From JANSWY01 sp038525605 (lineage in GTDB: Bacteria > Bacteroidota > Bacteroidia > Cytophagales > Cyclobacteriaceae): 18,218 nucleotides of DNA. The DNA lies in NCBI GenBank assembly GCA_038525605.1, contig JBCBHL010000130.1, positions 1 through 18,218 on the forward strand, read 5' to 3'. The position numbers and the translations under genes were made by a program. A model generated the notes under the pieces. That model saw only the letters and a list, made by a program, of their open reading frames with translations, did not search any database and was not told the origin of the DNA. Below, in pieces: positions 1 through 7,485 of the stretch (position 1 is the stretch's first letter; every line of letters begins with the position of its first letter).

Positions 1-1
1 A

Positions 2-691
2 TTAAGTGATCGTATCGCTGCGATAGGCTCTGTTTCCGGCCTGATGAGTGATGAAATTTATGCTGCGTGCAATCCGATGCATTTTACACCCGTTATCACA
101 ATTCATGGTACCGCAGATGCTTCAGTCAGTTATAATGGCACTTTTCCTGTAAACTCGAAACCCGTGCCTCAGACGATCGATTACTGGTTAGATTTCAATA
201 AGTTGAATGTTAATCCCGAAATTGTAAATTTAGAAGATATAGACCCGAATGATGGTAGCTTGGTCGAGCTTCGATCCTATGAAGGTTCACATGAGTGTGC
301 CTCTGTAGTACATTACAGAATTAACGGTGGAGGACATACCTGGCCAGGCTCCTGGGGAAATAAGGACATTGACGCGAGTGGGGTCATTTGGGATTTTGTA
401 TCAAAGTACGATTTGAACGGATTGCTTGAATGTGACTTTGTGTTATCTGCGGAAAATACAAATGATCTAAATGAACTGGGAATCTATCCTAATCCAGCCC
501 GAAATTCGATCTTTGTAAATACTGTTGCGAGCAAGTACACAGACTATCGTATTTATTCCATAGCTGGTGAGCTTGTGCAACAGGGAAAGCTTAATTCTGT
601 CAGGAAGGAGATAGATATCTCTGGGTTATCTCAAAATATCTATCTTCTTCATATTGGATCGAAGACTTTTAAATTGGTAAAGGTGGAGTAA
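2..691 (+). CDS. PHB depolymerase/LpqC-like secreted esterase, C-terminal part, with T9SS sorting domain
   Basis: This gene is cut by the left edge; the reading frame is open from base 2, so the first in-window ATG (44) is internal. About 229 residues are visible. They begin with the helix that follows the nucleophile elbow in poly(3-hydroxybutyrate) depolymerase/LpqC esterases (SDRIAAIGSVSGLM). The family's acid and base are visible as HGTAD (Asp about visible residue 39) and GGGHTWPG (His about 112). The catalytic Ser should lie just outside the window. The last 75 residues form a type A T9SS sorting domain: an YPNPARN motif, a 'YRIYSIAGELV' strand and a terminal 'TFKLVKVE'. The product is therefore probably exported through the outer membrane and attached to the surface or released. 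The natural ester (PHB oligomers, feruloyl or acetyl esters of polysaccharides) cannot be told from this part. Confidence 0.85.
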   Translation, partial: LSDRIAAIGSVSGLMSDEIYAACNPMHFTPVITIHGTADASVSYNGTFPVNSKPVPQTIDYWLDFNKLNVNPEIVNLEDIDPNDGSLVELRSYEGSHECASVVHYRINGGGHTWPGSWGNKDIDASGVIWDFVSKYDLNGLLECDFVLSAENTNDLNELGIYPNPARNSIFVNTVASKYTDYRIYSIAGELVQQGKLNSVRKEIDISGLSQNIYLLHIGSKTFKLVKVE

Positions 692-1234
692 AGAATAAGA
701 TTCTTAGCTCTAAATTTCCTGACTATACATGTAGCAGGAGATTTAAAGAAGAAAGCTACAAATATTTACCCACCTTTAAATAATTTAATTTAAGAATATC
801 ACCACTTGATTTTGTTTTCAAGTCCTGAAAAGGGTAGTTAATTATAGTCTTAATTTTTGCCCTTTTCTCTTCATTTTTCTCTTTCAATGATTTAGAAATT
901 CACTTGAAGCCTTACCAGTTGTAATCTGCTATTATGCTTTTCAAAAAGGTATATCTAATCTTCAATCATTATTTTTGGATTTGTTAAAGTAGCCTTGGTT
1001 GGGATTATATTCATTACGCGCTTTACAAATCTAATGATTATTATATTAGGATTACAAGTAACTAATCTGCAATAAAAATCGACTTTTTCCTGTCTGATAC
1101 CAAATCAAAATTTATAAATTAATCACGATCTATTTAATAATGAATTATTAAAATCAGATTTAATTTTCAAATAAGGTTTTTACATTATCGATTTGTTGAA
1201 CTTACAATAAAGTATTTAAATTAAAACTGTTAAG
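692..1234. other. Non-coding spacer, AT-rich
   Basis: There is no credible reading frame in these 543 bases. It holds one candidate terminator stem (827-867) downstream of the esterase. The second half (about 1000-1234) is extremely AT-rich and presumably contains the promoter of the following lipoprotein gene, but I could not pin down a convincing Bacteroidota -33/-7 pair. Confidence 0.6.
827..867 (+). terminator. Possible terminator downstream of the esterase gene
   Basis: An 8-bp perfect inverted repeat (gaaaaggg at 827-834, cccttttc at 860-867) encloses an AT-rich 25-nt loop and is followed by T-rich sequence. It lies 135 nt after the esterase stop. The loop is long and the T-tract is interrupted, so this is a weak call. 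Confidence 0.3.
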
Positions 1235-2662
1235 ATGAAAAAGTATTTATTGCTGTCCCTATTTTCTTTTGTTCTACTGTCTTGTCAAGATGATGATTCT
1301 GATACTTCTTCCCCGACTATTACAATTGTCAATGGGTTAAATGATGGTGATGAGATCTGGGGTACGATTCTAATTGAGTTTGATGTGGAAGAAAATCTGC
1401 TTAATGATAGAATTGAGATCTCATTGGATGATCAACTTATTGCAACATTAAATGCTGATCAAACGACTTTTGAATTTGTGAGTACAGATTACGAAGATGG
1501 AACCTATAGCTTAAATATTGTTGCTTTTGATGCGGCTGGAAATATGTCCAATGAATTGAAAGTTGATTTTAGCATTAAAAATATTTTAACGGTCATATCA
1601 ATAGGTGAGAATTATTTAAATCCGGATTATACGAATATTTTTTTTATAACAGATTCCCAAAATAATCTTTTGGGATCTACCCTAGTCGAAAATGGAGAGC
1701 AGTATGTCTTCAAAAGGCCAGACTCGTTTAATGAACTTACTTTTAACTACCATTTTCTGGAAGGGGTAAATGAAAATACAATTGCATTGATTTCTACAGT
1801 CGCTGTAGAGATTGCTGATTTTGTTTTTGAGAAAAGTGAAACCTCTTCAAACGATAGAGGTGAATCGCTGGGGCAAGCTAATCTTTCTATTGTAAATGTC
1901 CCTGATCACGACTATTTCAATTTCTTCCCAGGAGATTATATACTGGCTGGTGAATTGCTGAGGGATAACCCAATTGATGTAGAAATTTTTGAAAATCGCG
2001 ATGACTATTATGTTTATTTCAAAAACGGTGATAATGGCTATTATAAAGAAGGACAATTAAAACAGGGAACTGAGGTGCTGGACTTTTTTGATTTTTCTGA
2101 TGCCATGGAGCGGTTTGAGGTCTCTGTTGATGGGAATATCGGTACTATGACCATTGCTGCCGAAGATATGCGAGCTGGCGGACGAGTAAAGCCTCTTTAT
2201 CTTAATTTTTTTGGATCTAGATCAGGAAAACTAGTATGGCATTTGCCAAGTGAAAGAGAGCATTTTGGTAATTATTTTTCAACTTTTAGCTATTCGAGAA
2301 ATAGTCTTAATTATCAGTCAGTTGCAAGAAATTCGACAGAATTTCAAATTCCAGAGCATATTGATGCCAGCTTAAGTGTTCAGTCTATTCAGGTAAATAA
2401 TATGGAAATTGATACTGAAGGTAAGTTTGATGAGCTTTCAGTAGTTTTAATTGCTAATGACTCACCGCAGTTCTTTGTTTGGAGAATTTCAACTAAAGAT
2501 ACAAACTCACCTTTCGATACATTCCCAACGTTACCAGAAGAGGTGGTTTCTCGTTTTCAAGAATTTACAGTGTCAGCTTTTGATAACATTACTAGTTCTT
2601 CAGTGAAATTGACAGAGATTTATAATGATGGAGATGAAAGATCAGTGAGTTTTAGGGAATAA
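1235..2662 (+). CDS. Large lipoprotein with N-terminal Ig-like domain, function unknown
   Basis: A 475-residue protein. A lipoprotein signal peptide ends in LLSC with the acylated Cys at 17, followed by QDDDSD; acidic residues right after the Cys are common in Bacteroidota surface-exposed lipoproteins. Residues about 27-115 look like a bacterial Ig-like/cadherin-like fold (PTITIVNGLNDGDEI at the start, 'DYEDGTYSLNIVAFDAAGN' near the end). I do not recognise residues 116-475. They are rich in Asp, Asn, Phe and Tyr, lack Cys after residue 17, and read like beta-rich extracellular sequence. The start is the only ATG before the signal peptide. It stands alone: a long spacer precedes it and a tRNA on the other strand follows. 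A surface binding or adhesion role is possible but is only an inference. Confidence 0.8.
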   Translation: MKKYLLLSLFSFVLLSCQDDDSDTSSPTITIVNGLNDGDEIWGTILIEFDVEENLLNDRIEISLDDQLIATLNADQTTFEFVSTDYEDGTYSLNIVAFDAAGNMSNELKVDFSIKNILTVISIGENYLNPDYTNIFFITDSQNNLLGSTLVENGEQYVFKRPDSFNELTFNYHFLEGVNENTIALISTVAVEIADFVFEKSETSSNDRGESLGQANLSIVNVPDHDYFNFFPGDYILAGELLRDNPIDVEIFENRDDYYVYFKNGDNGYYKEGQLKQGTEVLDFFDFSDAMERFEVSVDGNIGTMTIAAEDMRAGGRVKPLYLNFFGSRSGKLVWHLPSEREHFGNYFSTFSYSRNSLNYQSVARNSTEFQIPEHIDASLSVQSIQVNNMEIDTEGKFDELSVVLIANDSPQFFVWRISTKDTNSPFDTFPTLPEEVVSRFQEFTVSAFDNITSSSVKLTEIYNDGDERSVSFRE

Positions 2663-2981
2663 TTTTTTTGGTTTTGAATTCTTATGTCTACCAGATTTGT
2701 GATTAACTAATTGAAGTAACTTCTTATTTTGTATTGTATATAATCCATTCTCGGAATTGCTTGAGAGAGATCATTGATTATAAAAGTAGCGGGCAAAGCC
2801 AAAATCTCGAACTTTTTAGATGGTGGGTAGAAGCTATTAGTGAAATTGATTTAGAGGGATATTGACGGACTGCTGAGTGAGAATAAAGTGAGCAACCGTC
2901 GAATACGAAGTGTGAATTAGAGCAAGAGTCTCGATGGAAAACAGCAAGACTCTACTCAAGACTCACACTCTTGCTGTTTTG
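2663..2981. other. Non-coding spacer with overlapping inverted repeats
   Basis: No supported gene lies here. The right half is unusually structured. A stem pairs gacgg/tgct (2864-2874) with agca/ccgtc (2891-2900). The segment agcaagagt at 2921-2929 is complementary to actcttgct at 2967-2975. The latter also belongs to the terminator arm at 2970-2980, so two alternative foldings compete. agtgtga at 2909-2915 is likewise complementary to tcacact at 2963-2969. An open stretch at 2707-2865 has no ATG and is not called. Confidence 0.5.
2938..2980 (-). terminator. Terminator hairpin directly after tRNA-Arg
   Basis: A perfect 11-bp inverted repeat (aaaacagcaag at 2938-2948, cttgctgtttt at 2970-2980) starts one base beyond the tRNA discriminator position. 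Read on the minus strand, the A-rich 5' arm pairs with an arm ending in four T, the layout of an intrinsic terminator with A/U extension. The 21-nt loop is longer than usual. Confidence 0.6.
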
Positions 2982-3053
2982 TAGCCCCGGCAGGAATCGA
3001 ACCTACATCTAAAGTTTAGGAAACTTCTATTCTATCCATTGAACTACGGGGCC
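2982..3053 (-). tRNA. tRNA-Arg (anticodon CCU)
   Basis: The minus strand folds into a full 72-nt cloverleaf. The acceptor stem GGCCCCG pairs with CGGGGCT (first pair G-U) and the discriminator is A. The D stem is GTTC/GAAT. The anticodon stem is GAAGT/ACTTT around the loop TTCCTAA, giving anticodon CCT (plus-strand 3018-3020), which reads AGG. The variable loop has 4 nt, and the T arm is GTAGG-TTCGATT-CCTGC. CCA is not encoded and must be added after transcription. No duplicated 3' end of the tRNA that would mark an attachment site was found in the window. Confidence 0.96.
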
Positions 3054-3259
3054 TTTAAATTAGAAGCGTAAAAATAGTATTAAAATAATGAAAAGAAACA
3101 CTCAACTTGAATTATGATTTGCTTCTATGTAACCTATTTCGGCTTCTAAACCAGATTCCGACTGTTTAGTGGTATTTTAATATCCAAATAGCAAGTTGAA
3201 ATTTACGATTGCCTGAGTAGAATATCCCTGGCTTTTGTAAAAGTTCTTATTTATAAACA

Positions 3260-3457
3260 TTATTTATTGTTTTTCGTGTCACCTATTTTCTTTAGTCCAT
3301 AAATTCCTCCTACGGCTAACAGTAAAGATAACCCTCCATCGATAGGTGTCGCAGGTGGCGCACCCTGCGCCAAAACTATATTAGGTAATATCGATAGTAT
3401 GGCTATTAGCAATAGACTAATTGATATAATAGTTTTTCTGCTGTTTTTATTTTTCAT
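3260..3457 (-). CDS. PID-CTERM sorting-domain microprotein
   Basis: A 65-residue protein with a signal-peptide-like hydrophobic segment at 9-30 (ending VLAQ). It is followed by a short linker with the signature PPATPIDGG, a second hydrophobic stretch (LSLLLAVGGIYGL) and a basic tail (KKIGDTKNNK). This tripartite motif, hydrophobic helix and positive tail matches what I know as the PID-CTERM family of Bacteroidota, thought to be a C-terminal sorting signal analogous to PEP-CTERM. Almost nothing remains between the two hydrophobic parts, so the mature protein would be tiny. It starts 11 nt after the stop of the YHYH protein and is very likely its co-transcribed last gene. The processing enzyme is not in this window. 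Confidence 0.85.
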   Translation of the reverse strand: MKNKNSRKTIISISLLLIAILSILPNIVLAQGAPPATPIDGGLSLLLAVGGIYGLKKIGDTKNNK

Positions 3458-3468
3458 TATTGTCGGAA

Positions 3469-6030
3469 TTATTTTAAAAATATTTTTTTAGTCTTTTTAC
3501 CATCATGGATTAAGTAGATACCTGGAGAGAATGCTGCCAAAGATATCTGATCGTTTCCTGTTACTTGCTGAGTCATCAATAGCTGCCCTGAAAGATTGAA
3601 AACAGTAATTGGTAAAGATTGCTCATCATTTTGCCTGATGATCAGGTTTTTGTTGCCAACATAGAAGTGAGCTTCTTCAAACCCGGTCGGTTGTTCTTCC
3701 ATTTCATTTTCAGTCAGTAATTTAAACCGATCAATGTTCACACCGCCATCGGTATAAAATGTATATGATCTGGCAGAAATATCGACCACTGAACCAGTTC
3801 TGAGGTCTTTAAGGAATACCTGCTTTTCATCAAATTCGTTTTTTAGATCGATGGTATAAACTCCTGATTTTTCAAGATTCATTCCCAAGTCGATCACACT
3901 TTTCTCATTAATACCTTGTATGACCAAAGCTTTTTCGTTTTTCATGCTGTAAAGTGCATTTGCAGCTTCCTGATTGATAATTTCAGCATCATAGATATTT
4001 GATATGATGTCATCATCAGTATTTTTAGTCCATCCTATAATGGCCTGCTTAAAAACTCCCGATTCATTTGAGAGATTGATTCTTACGAAAGGAATGTTAT
4101 TACTTTCCCGGTAATAATTATCATCAGCGTTACTGGTGCTGACGCGCATTGATTCATTGAAAGTGATATCAGTATTTGAAGCATCATTCAACTTCACAAA
4201 AAAACCTTGCATAGCCCCTATGTGTTGGTTGAATCGGTCACTGTTCCCTGCATTGCTGTTTTGTGTCACAGCAATTCCATTGGCTGTAATATAATCTGAA
4301 CTGGTTCCACGGGCTGATTCTGAATTGTTGTCATCCCAAAAATAGACAGCTCCGTTCGTATTGCTGTTTGCCGCGAGAAATCCGGTAACACTAATGGCTG
4401 CCGGATAGGGGTTTGAAACAAGATTCCATCCTTCCGGATTTGCATTTGGTAAGTCAGTGAAGGTACCGCTGTAGACAATTGTTCCGCTATTGGGTGTGCC
4501 GGTAAAGGAGATTTCTTTTTGAAATGCCTGTGCATATCCTCTTCCCGGTACCAGTTCGCTACCTGATGCGTCGATCCATCTGTTGATTCCCTGATCTGCA
4601 AAACCTTGTGTTTCATCATATTCATAAACCACCGAACCAAGGTCAGAACCTGTAATTGATGATGCTTGCTGCATCGGAGATCCTACGAAACTATATTTGC
4701 CGTCTGCATATCTTGTTTCTCTTTTGATGGTAATATCGCCTGACATGGTATTGCCATCATAGGTGATGAGAGAACCGCCGGACTCGATGACAATAGTACC
4801 ATTGTTAGTGATATTGCCGTTTACTACCAACGCCTCTTCACTATCGACAGTTAATGTAATGCCGGCGTTGACAGTAAGGTCATCACAAGTGAACTTTCCA
4901 TCTGTTGAGAAAGTATAGTCTGTTGTCAATGTTGCGGAATTACCATCATCCGGGCCTGTGCTATTACTCCAGCTTCCGTTCCAACTAGTACTGGCATAAG
5001 TACAAGAACCATCATCGAGATTTGCATTCGGATCGTAGTTTGACGAAAAAGGATCCATACAACCACTAACGACATCAGCACAATCGCCTTGAGTGGCGTT
5101 TTTATTGGTAACGCAAGAGGACTCAGGTCCTACTCTAAAGGTATTGTCTACAACTTCTCCTTTGAAGCACCTGGGTATGTAAGGATATTCATCTGTTAAA
5201 ACATAATAGTAAGTTCCATATGGAAAGTCCGGGGTAACACCATATCGACCGTTACATTCATCCAGAATTGTATTGGCCTGGATAAACTCGTAATCTTCGT
5301 AGTAATTACCATCGTAGGCTCCATCAGGCGCTGTTAATCCATCGCCTCCTCTATCTCCGGATTTCAATGAATAACCCGACGTAGCGGATTCAATAGCGCT
5401 TAATTCGTCGTCTGCATCTGAATAGACATATTTATAGTAAATGGGAAATCCATCTGCAGCATAACCCACTAAAGGAGAGTGAGCTGAGCCATCTATTCCG
5501 AGATCATTGATGAAGTAATCAGTTGGAATGTTATGGTAATGGTACTCCCCGGAAGGATTTATGTGTCCTCCATTTGTTGTTCCCATTCCAACACCAATAC
5601 TATTAGTAGTGGAGGTCGCTTCAACATGCCAATCAATGTTGTTGCTTCCGTCGCTATTGGTAAACGTTTCTGCAGAGTTAGGATCGTATTTTATCCCATT
5701 GATCGATACACCAAATTTGTAGTTAAATTCGCAACCGACAGTTGTTTCTGTTTCCTCGTATAAAGGAGTGAAATTAGCTGCTTCAACAGGATATGCACAC
5801 ATGGTATAGCTGAATTCTTGCGCTGTCGGATCAGAGGGTATGCTATTTCCTTGCATGTGATTGTCGTCATGGTCCGGTAAGCCATTGCTGTATATGTACC
5901 TGATGTTGTCAATTACTTCAAAGCAAACAGCATTATCTGTTTCTTCCGCAAAGATGTCTGCTGAGACACACTGGCTGTAGCTTACTGATGTGATTGAAAT
6001 AGAAATTAGTAGTAGTATAATATTTTTCAT
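3469..6030 (-). CDS. YHYH-domain surface protein with T9SS C-terminal sorting domain
   Basis: An 853-residue secreted protein. The signal peptide covers 1-20 (cleavage after SYSQ). Residues about 35-300 form a YHYH domain: GHINPSGEYHYHNIP (His156, YHYH at 163-166), GYAADGFPIYY (about 189-199), and the Cys/Tyr-rich closing segment LDECNGRYGVTPDFPYGTYYYVLT to YPYIPRCFKG. A short Cys repeat of the kind GCMDPFSSNYDPNANLDDGSC follows (323-343). Next comes a long beta-rich region typical of Bacteroidota surface proteins (VGSPMQQ, GRGYAQAF, GWNLVSNPYPAAI). The last about 80 residues are a T9SS type A-like sorting domain ending GIYLIHDGKKTKKIFLK, though it lacks a clear YPNP motif. The clustered His suggest metal binding, which is an inference. 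It starts 9 nt after the preceding gene and is followed 11 nt later by the PID-CTERM gene, so all three are probably one transcript. Confidence 0.88.
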   Translation of the reverse strand: MKNIILLLISISITSVSYSQCVSADIFAEETDNAVCFEVIDNIRYIYSNGLPDHDDNHMQGNSIPSDPTAQEFSYTMCAYPVEAANFTPLYEETETTVGCEFNYKFGVSINGIKYDPNSAETFTNSDGSNNIDWHVEATSTTNSIGVGMGTTNGGHINPSGEYHYHNIPTDYFINDLGIDGSAHSPLVGYAADGFPIYYKYVYSDADDELSAIESATSGYSLKSGDRGGDGLTAPDGAYDGNYYEDYEFIQANTILDECNGRYGVTPDFPYGTYYYVLTDEYPYIPRCFKGEVVDNTFRVGPESSCVTNKNATQGDCADVVSGCMDPFSSNYDPNANLDDGSCTYASTSWNGSWSNSTGPDDGNSATLTTDYTFSTDGKFTCDDLTVNAGITLTVDSEEALVVNGNITNNGTIVIESGGSLITYDGNTMSGDITIKRETRYADGKYSFVGSPMQQASSITGSDLGSVVYEYDETQGFADQGINRWIDASGSELVPGRGYAQAFQKEISFTGTPNSGTIVYSGTFTDLPNANPEGWNLVSNPYPAAISVTGFLAANSNTNGAVYFWDDNNSESARGTSSDYITANGIAVTQNSNAGNSDRFNQHIGAMQGFFVKLNDASNTDITFNESMRVSTSNADDNYYRESNNIPFVRINLSNESGVFKQAIIGWTKNTDDDIISNIYDAEIINQEAANALYSMKNEKALVIQGINEKSVIDLGMNLEKSGVYTIDLKNEFDEKQVFLKDLRTGSVVDISARSYTFYTDGGVNIDRFKLLTENEMEEQPTGFEEAHFYVGNKNLIIRQNDEQSLPITVFNLSGQLLMTQQVTGNDQISLAAFSPGIYLIHDGKKTKKIFLK

Positions 6031-6039
6031 ATCAATGTC

Positions 6040-6525
6040 TTAATTGAGCGATAGGGTAATTTTTTTTCTTTCAGCTTTTAAGCTGTAATGTTTTTCGAGT
6101 TCATCGATTTTTATTCGGAGCTTAGTGACGGAATGATCATCGTATTTCAGCAGGTAATCACTTTCAACTTCTATTTTTTGAATCTTTCCATTTGAGGAAC
6201 CTAAAAAGTACCTGTAAACCACATAGTCTTTTTCGATGTTGAATGATTGATTTTTAAATGCTAGAGGCTCATCGTTGAGAGTCATATTGATGTGTTGCTG
6301 GGCATAGGAGTTACCGCATACCTTCACCATATTTTCAGGAGGGCAACTCTCCTCTTGTAAGAGTGCCATTGTAAACAGGTCTTTCTGAAAATATACTTCC
6401 GCATACAAATCATTATGATAATTGTCAATCAAGACATGGGCAACAACATTAGAGTGGATAATATTTGTTTCAGGGGTATTGAAACTGAAAAAAATCAGTG
6501 CAGTTAGAACTGGTAGAATCCTCAT
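6040..6525 (-). CDS. Small exported protein, DUF6702-like
   Basis: A 161-residue protein with a short hydrophobic signal (MRILPVLTALIFFSF). The body is predicted mainly beta: an N-terminal strand HSNVVAHVLIDNYHNDLYAEVYFQKDLF, a central LNDEPLAFKNQSFNIEKDYVVYRYFL and a C-terminal KLRIKIDELEKHYSLKAERKKITLSLN. This pattern resembles DUF6702-type periplasmic proteins of Bacteroidota, but the match is by eye and weak. Two Cys (SCPPENMVKVCGN) could form a disulfide or ligate a metal. I chose ATG at 6525; an in-frame TTG at 6537 would add four residues (MIKA) before the signal and seems less natural. It is the first gene of the tight minus-strand unit, 9 nt before the YHYH gene. Confidence 0.7.
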   Translation of the reverse strand: MRILPVLTALIFFSFNTPETNIIHSNVVAHVLIDNYHNDLYAEVYFQKDLFTMALLQEESCPPENMVKVCGNSYAQQHINMTLNDEPLAFKNQSFNIEKDYVVYRYFLGSSNGKIQKIEVESDYLLKYDDHSVTKLRIKIDELEKHYSLKAERKKITLSLN

Positions 6526-6667
6526 AGCTTTTATCAAGTGTTATGTAGCTATAAAGAGGAAAATTGATAAAACCCTACTGCAAAAGGCGAAAAAGAGCGA
6601 ACGGGTAATACTTTAATCCCAGTATTTGATGTTCAGTTGTCTACTTTAATCAAGTATAAAGAATATA

Positions 6668-7414
6668 TTATCGGATGATCATGATGAGAGACATCGCTAC
6701 CATTGTCAGATCTTCCACAATTGTAACAGTACTCATCGGTAGGTTAAAAACATCACCCAGACAGGCACACTTAATTTTTCGTTTGTTGAGGTTACTTTCG
6801 ATTACGCCAATGCTGCTAACACCCAGAATAACTGCAGTCGTAATATTCGTCTCAAGTGGGTATAGGTTTGTGAGATATAAAACCCCTAAGCATAGTTCGA
6901 CAAATGGATAAATATATCCCCAGCTATTCCATTTAGCAGCTATGATATCATACATTTTGTAAGAATTAGCAAAACCCTTCAAATTCAGCAGTTTGAAAAA
7001 TGAGAAGACGATGAAGAAGCCTGCCATAAAATGCCGCATCCAGGTCATTGCTGAAAAGGAATTGAATGGAAACTGACTTAAAAGACTCACTCCTGCGATG
7101 AATGTGACGATCAGAATAAGTGGTTGATAGGTTTTAATACTAATAGGAGCCTGTGTAGCCAATGGTTTGATTTCCGGCATTGGAGGAAGCTCTTTTCTCA
7201 CCTCATTTTCAGAGATGGAGTAGTTTCCTGTATCGGCCAAAAAACGATTGAGTGATGTCAGATCAAGGTCATTGTCAGTAATAATGGTGGCCTGAGGGTA
7301 ATGAAGCTGAACATTGACTTCTCTGATCTCTTCTACATTGCTTAATGTCTCCTGTACCTTAGAGACACAGCTTTGACAAGTCATCCCGGAGATTGCATAT
7401 TCAACTTTCATCAT
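6668..7414 (-). CDS. HMA domain fused to MauE/DoxX-like membrane protein
   Basis: A 248-residue membrane protein. Residues 3-66 are a heavy-metal-associated (HMA) domain with the GMTCQSC metal-binding loop (Cys13, Cys16). A Pro-rich linker (PPMPEIKP) leads to four or five hydrophobic segments at about 98-114, 126-146, 167-183, 190-205 and 229-247. This part resembles MauE/DoxX-type redox membrane proteins: HFMAGFFIVFSFFKLLNLKGF with a following YKMYD, and the Cys motif KCACLGDVFNLP (Cys216, Cys218). In this family such proteins are thought to pass thiol redox equivalents or metal; here the substrate is unknown. ATG at 7414 is followed by a second Met codon, so the start could be 7411. It lies 60 nt after the metal-sensing-like regulator and is probably its target or operon partner. 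Confidence 0.85.
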   Translation of the reverse strand: MMKVEYAISGMTCQSCVSKVQETLSNVEEIREVNVQLHYPQATIITDNDLDLTSLNRFLADTGNYSISENEVRKELPPMPEIKPLATQAPISIKTYQPLILIVTFIAGVSLLSQFPFNSFSAMTWMRHFMAGFFIVFSFFKLLNLKGFANSYKMYDIIAAKWNSWGYIYPFVELCLGVLYLTNLYPLETNITTAVILGVSSIGVIESNLNKRKIKCACLGDVFNLPMSTVTIVEDLTMVAMSLIMIIR

Positions 7415-7447
7415 ACAAATATGCTGATCCTCATTGGATTTATTGTT

Positions 7448-7485
7448 ATAAGATTTTGAGGATTATTTACACATTTAAATCTTAT
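7448..7485 (-). promoter_or_regulatory. Inverted repeat at the regulator/HMA-MauE junction
   Basis: A perfect 9-bp inverted repeat (ataagattt at 7448-7456, aaatcttat at 7477-7485) encloses 20 nt. It spans the stop codon of the AraC-type gene and the spacer before the HMA gene. It could be a weak attenuator, an mRNA-stabilising hairpin or an operator. No T-tract follows, so a classical terminator is unlikely. Confidence 0.3.

Noticed and set aside
2707..2865. Open stretch ending SGQSQNLELFRWWVEAISEIDLEGY, possible fragment of a mobile-element protein
   Set aside because: It has no ATG or GTG start, is short, and I cannot match it to any transposase or other family; likely chance.
2982..3053. 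tRNA-Arg as the attachment site of an integrated element
   Set aside because: No repeat of the tRNA 3' end, no integrase and no phage or conjugation genes are present in the window.
4266..4640. 124-residue minus-strand frame inside the YHYH gene
   Set aside because: It overlaps the real gene on the same strand in another frame, has no signal, domain or leader, and the YHYH/T9SS frame is clearly coding.
6422..6616. 64-residue plus-strand frame over the start of the DUF6702-like gene
   Set aside because: It is mostly antisense to a gene with a clear signal peptide, and its translation shows no domain.
6607..6626. Stem aatact/agtatt as terminator of the HMA-MauE gene
   Set aside because: The stem is only 6 bp, AT-rich, with no T-tract; too weak to call.
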